NCBI RefSeq assembly: GCF_011397635.1
Contig: NC_064767.1
Coordinates: 22,618,537-22,682,536, forward strand
Source of the DNA: Epinephelus fuscoguttatus
Lineage: Eukaryota; Chordata; Actinopteri; Perciformes; Serranidae
DNA: 64,000 nt
Reading direction: 5' to 3'
Part shown: one piece after another, positions 57,322-64,000 of the stretch
How the letters are laid out: the number at the start of each line of letters is the position of its first letter
Numbering within the stretch: position 1 is the first letter of the stretch
Notes under the pieces: generated by a model
What the model was told of the DNA's origin: nothing
The model's input: only the letters and a program-made list of their open reading frames with translations
Database searches by the model: none
Made by a program: the position numbers and the translations under genes

Positions 57322-58046
57322 ACCCAATAATGTAATAACTTGAGTGATATTGTATTAACATTTTACAGATAATGTAATACCTTTCAGACTGGTTATTGTT
57401 TTTTCTTTTTCTTTTTTCAAAATTAATGATGTAATGTTATGACAGAGAAGTATGCTTTTTATCAAAACATTTTGAATACTGTCAGTGTTATGTCTGTCTA
57501 ATTAAAACACTTACATTTGACACTGATTTCATGTTTTGGAAATTTAATCTCGAGGCTTAGAATCTGAAATTTGCCACATATGACAAGTTGTACGCTGTTA
57601 TCAGGCAAAGATGCATTAAACTAAACTCCCACCACTGCAAGTACTGTCATTAGACCAGAGTGAATCTGAGATTAGACAACATCAGAAAATGACAAAAGCT
57701 GCAGACGATGTTACGCAAGCAAGTGTTGAAGGCAAAGTCTCCATAAAATGTTCTTTTTCATCTGAGTCAACAGTGATTCTCATTAAATAAAGTGTCTCCT
57801 TTGCCTTATTTTACCTTGTGACTTTCATGCAGGGTAACATACCACATGTAACTGCTATTAAATGGTGTAGCTGTTGTCCATGTAACATAAACAGAAAATG
57901 CATAGTTTGGTCTCAAACACAAGAGATGAGATGTTACAACTCACCCTACAGTCTAATAGTCTTAGTTGTAACATAACCATGGGTGACATGTAACATACTT
58001 AATATATTCAAAGCTTTTTAATTCAACACTTACATGCCTTGTGGTG

Positions 58047-58086
<40 letters not shown>

Positions 58087-58434
58087 TGTGCATTAATGGT
58101 GGTGATGGAGGTTTAGTTATCGAGGGGGGTGTTATTAATGTGTAATTAAGTAATTGTCAAGATAGAACAGAGGCTATGCAAAGCAGCAAGCAACAGCATA
58201 GCACCAGTACAATACAATGACACAACAACAACAACAAACTGCATGATAGCACCAACAGACATGCAAGCAATGGAAAGTAAAAATAGATAAAACATAACAG
58301 TCATTATGTACGGTCAAATGCACTGACAGACAAGCCATGCTACAGAAAGTTGGCTATGCTGTTAGTAAAATAGATAGAGCATACATACCCATGCAGAGTT
58401 GGCTGTCTGGCATTGGGCAAAGACATAAAGCAAG
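57322..58434. other. Between the paox copies, left part
   Basis: Unrecognised except for a (GCGT)n tract at about 58045-58090 and 'gttacaactcaccctac' near 57930. The latter is similar in type to the MITE in paox intron 1. Confidence 0.4.
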
Positions 58435-58640
58435 TTAGCAGCAATTTATCCAAAAATAACAATATATTGTGGTGATGGTGAGCAACGTACTGTGTTGTTT
58501 ATGTTCACATGTCTGATTGTCCAAAAAACAGGTCCTGAGCTTTTGTTTGAAGGTGTGATAGATTTTATTGTTTCTTATCTCAGATGGGAGATTGTTCCAT
58601 AGTTTAGAAGCTCTGCTATAGCCTATATATTTTGGCAAGA
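58435..58640 (-). mobile_element. LINE ORF2 C-terminal fragment
   Basis: The - strand frame includes 'SRASKLWNNLPSEIRN' and 'TFKQKLRTCFL', the usual last block of CR1/L2-like ORF2 proteins. No other domain is present. Confidence 0.55.
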
Positions 58641-59329
58641 CAAGATCCTGTTTTGTTGTTTTTTTGTCTCTGTGGGTGAAAGCAAAACATGAAAACTCAC
58701 ACAGACAGAAAGAGAATAAGCATGTTTCCCAAAATGTTGAACTACTTAAGTTTTACAGCAGCTGTTTTAATCACATTTGATTTGCCTTAGAGTGGGTAGA
58801 TGATTTTGGTGCTCTCTAAACTCAGCTCAAGATATGACATTTGTTTCATGTTTTGTACATAGACTGTATTTACAAATACATCTACAGTGTATGGTTTTAT
58901 AATTACAGTTTTCAGATTTGGGATTTTATGTGCTGTAATCAGGAAGACTTTCTTTGTGCTCATCCATTCACAATTCTCTCCATCCCACCCCCACTGCTTC
59001 CTCTTATCAGCTGACTATGGGTATTCACTCTTCTAGTTATCCAATGAAACTTTGCCACGATCTCCATCAGCCAATCAAGATGCTACTGCAAAATTTTAAA
59101 CCTGCTCTCTCTTCTGCTGCTGTCAGCCGTCAATTTATTTCAAGCTGTAGTGCCCTCCTCCACCCTGTTCACCTCCAGTCATTATATCCAGAGTCCAGGA
59201 CAAGCTCAAGCAAAGGCTCATTCCTCTACTCATCCAGATCATCAGCACTTCTCCATCTTCCTGACATCTCATCTTCACCACCTTTACCACCACCACCGTC
59301 TAGACCTCTTGGGATTTGGTTGGGATGAT
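58641..59329. other. Unrecognised, possibly repeat-derived
   Basis: 'cattcacaattctctccatc' to 'caccaccaccgtctagacct' looks low-complexity and C/T-rich. It gives spurious serine-rich open frames. No family assigned. Confidence 0.35.
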
Positions 59330-60445
59330 GTTGGACAAAACATAGCAGTACCACTGGAGATCATGAAGGCAGTGTAATGTAAATCAAGCAAGAAACCGTG
59401 GGTGCTGGATTTCCTGACTAACAGGACGCAGACTGTTAGGATCCATAGCAGCACATCCTCACCCACCACCCTCAACACCGGTTCCCCCCAGGGCTGTGTA
59501 TTGAGCCCCCTGCTGTACACACTGTTGACATACCACTGCTCGGCAGGGTACCCAAGCTGTCATATTGTCAAGTTCGCAGATGACACCGCGGTTGTGGGAC
59601 TAATATCCCACAATGATGAGACAGAGTACAGGCAGGAGGTGCAGCAACTGGAGGTCTGGTGCAGAGCAAACCTCGCATAAATGTGGCGAAGACCAAAGAG
59701 CTGATTATCGACTTTAGGAGGAGCAGCCACCCCCCTACCCTGCCCTTCATATTGCAGGTGAAGCTGTACAGGTAGTCCCCAGCTTCAAGTATCTGGGACT
59801 ACACATTACAGACAACTTCACCTGGTCTGCCAACACAGCCTGTGTGGTAAAGAAGGCCCACCAATGCCTTTACTTTCTAAGGAAATGAAAGCATGCTGGC
59901 CTTGGGTCCCCCGCCCTTGTTGCCTTCTACAGATGTGCAGTGGAGAGTGTCCTGACCCAGGCCGTTACTGTATGGTATGGCAACTGCACTGCAGTGGACA
60001 AGAAAGCTCTGCAGCGGGTGGTGAAATCCACTGAGAGGATCACCGGCTGCAAATTTGCACCCATCAGAGACATTTATGTCAGCCTCTGCAGGAGCAGGGC
60101 CTCTAACATCAACGAGGACCCAACACACCATGAACATGACCTGTTCACCCCACTGCCCTCAGACAGAAGACTGAGCAGTATTAAAGCAAGGACCTCACGC
60201 CTCAGATCCAGTTTCTTTCCTGAGACAGTCAGACTTCTGAATAATACATAGCCCACAAGCTGAGCTGACTATGCTGCATAAATTGACTGTCACTTCCTTA
60301 TTTATAGTTTAACTATGTGTTTTTTTCTTTGCCCCTCTTTTTACCCCTCTTTTTATTTATTGTGCTCTCACTGGGCCTTGAGCGCCTAATTTCGTTCTCT
60401 CATGTACCCCATGCAGGAATGAAAATAAATGGACCTTGAACCTTT
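59330..60445 (+). mobile_element. 5'-truncated L2-like LINE between the paox copies
   Basis: Reverse-transcriptase blocks on the + strand: '[14 protein letters not shown]'-type sequence from about 59402, then '[15 protein letters not shown]' and the catalytic '[10 protein letters not shown]' (FADD codons at 59573-59584). The frame breaks near 59680 and resumes at 59940-60251 with 'AVTVWYGNCTAVDKKALQRV' and 'DPTHHEHDLFTPLPS'. The 3' end 'aatgaaaataaatggacctt' marks the terminus. Endonuclease and 5' RT are missing. Dead copy. Confidence 0.82.
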
Positions 60446-60604
60446 ATCCTTGAAGTTTAAATAATGGTGGAACAGAGCTAATCAGTAATATAGTGAGAAG
60501 AATTCTCCATCCACATGTTGGGATGTTTACAATGGCTACACAAACCACCACTGTTAACAAAGCTGTCTCTTTTAAAATGTTATGATCAATGTTAAAATAT
60601 TATA

Positions 60605-61466
60605 TGACCTCCTCCACTCTTCAGATTTGGCACAAATGGCCATTTGGACGTATAGATGGACTGATTAGATTTTGGTGGTCATAGGTCAAAGGTCAAGGTT
60701 ACTCTGACCTCGTCTATCTCATTTTTGATGTCTGAAGAAACCCTTTGAGGGAACTATTTTTTAATTTGGCTCAAACATCAACTTTAACACAAGGATGAAC
60801 TGATTAGAATTTGATGGTCAAAAGTCACTATGACCTTGCGTCCATCTCATTCCACTGAAGTATCCACTGTGAGTCAAGGATGAACTGATAAGAATTTGTT
60901 GGTCAAAAGTCAAAGGTCACTAGGACCTTGCATCCGTCTCATTTCATAAATGAATATCCCAATAAGGCCTTCAGGAATTGACCTCAAATCTGGCACAAAC
61001 GTCCACTTGGACTCAAGAATGAACTAATTAGATTTGGTGGTTAAAGGTCAAGGTCACTGTGACCTCAAAAAACATGTTTTTAGCCAAAGCCCAAAATATC
61101 ATATGCTAATTATGACAAAATTTCACACAAATGTCTAACAGGATAAAATGAAAAAGAAAAAAAAAAAGATGAAGTCATTACATTTTTCATCCAAAAGGTC
61201 AAAGGTCAACTTGACTTTGACATCATAATATTCAGCAAAAATATTTTTCTGGCCATTACTTAACCTCATAACTCAGAAACAAATACTAAGTTGGTGACAC
61301 TGATCTTAGGTGTCGACCTTGAAACTGTACTGACTGTAAAGATCTTCTGTACTGCCAGTGGGAGAATGTGTATGAAATATCCATGGCACAGACATGGATG
61401 TAAACTGTAACTGCAAGTTGACGGGTTCACTGAGGTAAACAACCACAAGGCAGTAATTCTAGTTTC
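60605..61466 (+). repeat. Dispersed 'GGTCAAAGGTCA' repeat, copy B
   Basis: Same family and orientation as 52690-53286, but longer. Four modules start at about 60656, 60799, 60879 and 61018 with 'gaactgattaga'-type motifs. Perfect DR1 elements lie at 60683-60695 and 61196-61208. Ends 'aggcagtaattctagttt' as copy A does. Confidence 0.75.
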
Positions 61467-62596
61467 TTCTTATTTTCTGTGTTTGGGACGTATACCCCCC
61501 ACAGCACTCAGGTGAGGTCAAGGATTTTTACAAAGGTAGCAAGGTGCAGACAAGAGACACAGTGGCAAATACAGCACGCAAACAGAGTTAATACCATTCA
61601 AAGTTCAGTTATACAGCACACAAACAGAGTTAACACCATTCAAAGTCCAGTTATAAATGCCATGCTTGGATCAAAGATTTGTGGCTGTGTTTTAGTTATT
61701 AATAACACATTAATCCTTCATCAAGAACAGACAACACAGTTATTTTTATGAGCTTCTGGAACGCTCCTGAAACGTGTTGTGCCACATTTGCTAGAATTAA
61801 AAGTCTTGATCTCTGCAGAGTGGAGATCTGCACTCTACTAAGACATCTAAGTGCACTTTTCTGCTTCTTAATTGCATTGCAGAAAGTGTATTTACTTAGT
61901 GTGCCTACCATGGATGTCTAGATGACGGCTTGGTAATGTGTGAACAACTTTAATTTCGGAACCATTTTGAACCAGTAATGCAACTTGTGAAGTTTTGTTA
62001 GTCTGCAGTTTGTAGCCAAGTAAACATTTTAGACAGGAAGTCTAAATGTCCCCCCCCAGACGTCCCATGGGCTAATGGTTCAGGATGTTCCAGGCAAATA
62101 TTGATCCAGTTACTTGTTAACTTAGTTAGGTAACACTGCAGAAGCACATTTTTGGCATGTGTGGACTGTGAGGACTAACAAAACCATAATCACTCAATGT
62201 AATTAACATTTTTGAGATTAAAAATGAAGTAATAACTTTTATGTGTGGTGTTAAAATTGCAAGTAAATCTTTTGATTCTCTAAATCAAAATGAGATACTG
62301 AATTTACTGTATCACATTTTCTGTTATAAAAGTTAGAATTTTGACTGAATTGGGCATAATTTTGAATTCAATCACCGGATCACATTTTGTTTTCCAAAAG
62401 TGTTTTTGAGCCTTGGTCATTTTTGGAATGATCTCTGTCAGCAGTCGTGGACTCATAAACTCTCCCATCACCTCAAGGTTAGTCCTGCACTCCAGGGAGT
62501 GCTTCAGTCATCTGAGGTGCAATCACTCAGTCTACCTTGCTACAGTGTTTTCAGCTGTCAGCATAGTAAACTGTATGCTTTAGTACAAACCTATCT
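61467..62596. other. Upstream of paox copy 2
   Basis: A duplicated 'cacaaacagagttaacacca' type motif occurs at about 61580-61650. Nothing else is recognised, and no GC-rich promoter comparable to copy 1 is visible. Confidence 0.4.
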
Positions 62597-63878
62597 ATGG
62601 CTCTGAGTGTGAACGCTAGAATATTTATAATAGGATGTGGAATATCAGGTATAGCAGCGGCACACCGACTTGTCAATGCTGGATTTCGACGTGTGCGGAT
62701 ACTTGAAGCAACTGCAAGAAGTGGAGGAAGAATAAAAACTGGTAGACTGGGTGAGTAACAATGTACAGCAACTACAACTACTGCACTTTCTCTTTCAGTC
62801 AGTTTTACCTAATCACTTAAATATATTTTCTTCTGGAGTCTTAAATTCCACAGCAGTTTTTAACCACCTTTCCAATCCCCAGGCCCCGATAGGAAAGCCG
62901 CTCAGCCTAGTCACTCGCTGTACTATAGCAGAAATTCCCCTGCGGCCCAGAAAGTATTGTCCCCATAGAACACCATGAAAAAAGAGACATCTGTAAAACT
63001 GTTGACAGAACACCTTAAACTGTAAACCAGGTCAATAATGAATCTTTATATTCTGAATTTTTTAGCAATGGGATGTTTTTATACGTAGAACTTTCCTCAA
63101 GCAGAGAAAAGCGACTTAAAAATCTGTGACATAATCACAACGTGGGCAGGACCGGCAGGAATGAATAGGCGCCATCTTGGCACCCACTATCTATTTTTTA
63201 TTAAATTCTATGCCAGTCCCTCTCAGGCAGGAGCATAGAACATAATTCTGGACCCTGTACACCAGCAATAAGGGCCCTTTCTGCATCGACGGCTATTTAT
63301 TCAAGTATCTTTGTGGGTTCTCTGCACATGCGGGTCCTCTGTTCTCAGTCCCATGTTTCCCCTTTTTGACATTCCCTGTGATCTATAGAGCAGGGCTGAT
63401 GTATTATAATATGATGTATTTGTTACAACCTTGCATCGTTTTACAGCTACTATTCAACCTGTGTTTCTGTGGAAAATGGGATTCTGTACTGAGACAGATT
63501 TTACAGTACCGTCACACCTAATTTCAAAAATGTATTGTTTGTTTGAGACCAGAACTAGCTGTGTCTGCTGTAAATCATGTGACTAACTGATAGATGCAAG
63601 AGATGACTTAGCAAATGTTGTTTCTCTAAAATAACCAGTCATATCCCATTTTAATAATGATACTTTATTTTCTGCCACTGCACAATGTTTTCCATCTGCA
63701 GGTGATAATATTGTTGAGGTAGGGGCAAACTGGATCCATGGACCGTCTGAGGAGAACCCAGTGTTTTGTCTGGCCCGCAAGTACGGGCTGCTGGATCCAG
63801 AGGCCCTCAATCCAGAGAACCAGGCTACGGACGTCGAAGGATATCCCCCCAAAGTTCCAAATGTCTTCAGCAGTTCAG
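62597..63878 (+). CDS. paox: Second polyamine oxidase gene, first two exons (runs off window)
   Basis: Exon 1 is 62597-62750 (154 nt) and exon 2 is 63702-63878 (177 nt). Both match copy 1 exons 1 and 2 in length and phase. FAD motif 'GCGISG' and 'ILEATARSGGRIKT' are present. Exon 2 reads 'GANWIHGPSEENPVF', keeping the family-typical tryptophan that copy 1 has lost. Identity to copy 1 over exon 2 is 42 of 59 residues by hand alignment. The start ATG sits at the equivalent position (MALSVN against MATSAD). The exon-2 donor 'ttcag|gttgct' is as non-consensus as in copy 1. No disabling change is seen so far; the downstream exons lie beyond position 64000, so an intact gene and a pseudogene cannot be told apart here. 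Confidence 0.85.
62751..63701. other. Intron 1 of paox copy 2
   Basis: 951 bases against 1708 in copy 1; lacks the 847-bp MITE. No repeat recognised. Confidence 0.5.
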
Positions 63879-64000
63879 GTTGCTCAGATGAATATTGACA
63901 GTCATGTCATTGTTTCCTACCCTTGCAAACAGAGTTTTTGGTTGATTTCAGATTATGTTTATACAGCAGTCTGGTACACAAGCCACAGACTAGTCTGGTA

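Noticed and set aside
58954-59377. Serine/proline-rich protein of 124 codons
   Set aside because: Low-complexity C/T-rich sequence next to LINE debris, two overlapping frames equally open, no conserved motif.

Overview
The window is vertebrate, almost certainly teleost fish, nuclear DNA. Genes are split into small exons with GT/AG introns. CA/GT microsatellites are abundant, and the interspersed repeats are typical fish types: tRNA-derived SINEs, L2/CR1-like LINE relics, palindromic and foldback MITEs, and hAT-like ends. The repeat repertoire feels acanthomorph, but that is an impression from memory and not a measured result. There are no bacterial, viral or CRISPR features.

Layout from left to right. 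(1) 1-5.3 kb is gene-free and repeat-bearing. (2) tmem72 lies on the + strand at 5322-11047 with five coding exons and 264 codons. (3) A GC-box/CCAAT promoter and an inferred non-coding first exon of rassf4 lie at about 14.0-14.18 kb. (4) A four-exon CXC chemokine gene on the - strand codes at 21047-19252 for 138 residues. It has a TATA box, a consensus NF-kB site and an AU-rich 3' UTR. (5) rassf4 (+ strand) codes at 21800-42543 in eleven exons for 323 residues. Its second coding intron contains depp1 on the - strand (30428-30024), as in mammals. If the 14-kb exon is right, the chemokine gene also sits inside a rassf4 intron, so rassf4 hosts two antisense genes. (6) paox (+ strand, 47399-57117, ten exons, 491 residues) is a polyamine-oxidase gene. 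(7) A second, diverged paox copy starts at 62597 and runs off the right edge. Only its first two coding exons are in view, and their lengths match those of copy 1 exactly.

The tmem72-rassf4-depp1 block matches the human 10q11 neighbourhood, where CXCL12 is also nearby. Here the chemokine between tmem72 and rassf4 is a CXCL9/10/11-like or fish-specific type, not CXCL12. The paox pair is joined to this block in this lineage. The genes are a syntenic neighbourhood, not an operon or pathway. The chemokine shows an inducible-gene architecture; the other promoters read as housekeeping or TATA-driven (depp1).

The most interesting observations are: the double nesting in rassf4; the tandem paox copies with a changed FAD-site motif and a missing peroxisomal tail in copy 1; (TG)n tracts directly at two 3' splice sites; a chemokine with a third cysteine pair and an arginine-rich tail; an overlapping uORF in the inferred rassf4 leader; perfect hairpins; and a repeat family that carries perfect DR1 nuclear-receptor sites around the paox copies. 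All exon models were built by hand from reading frame, splice phase and recalled family sequences; no alignment was run.
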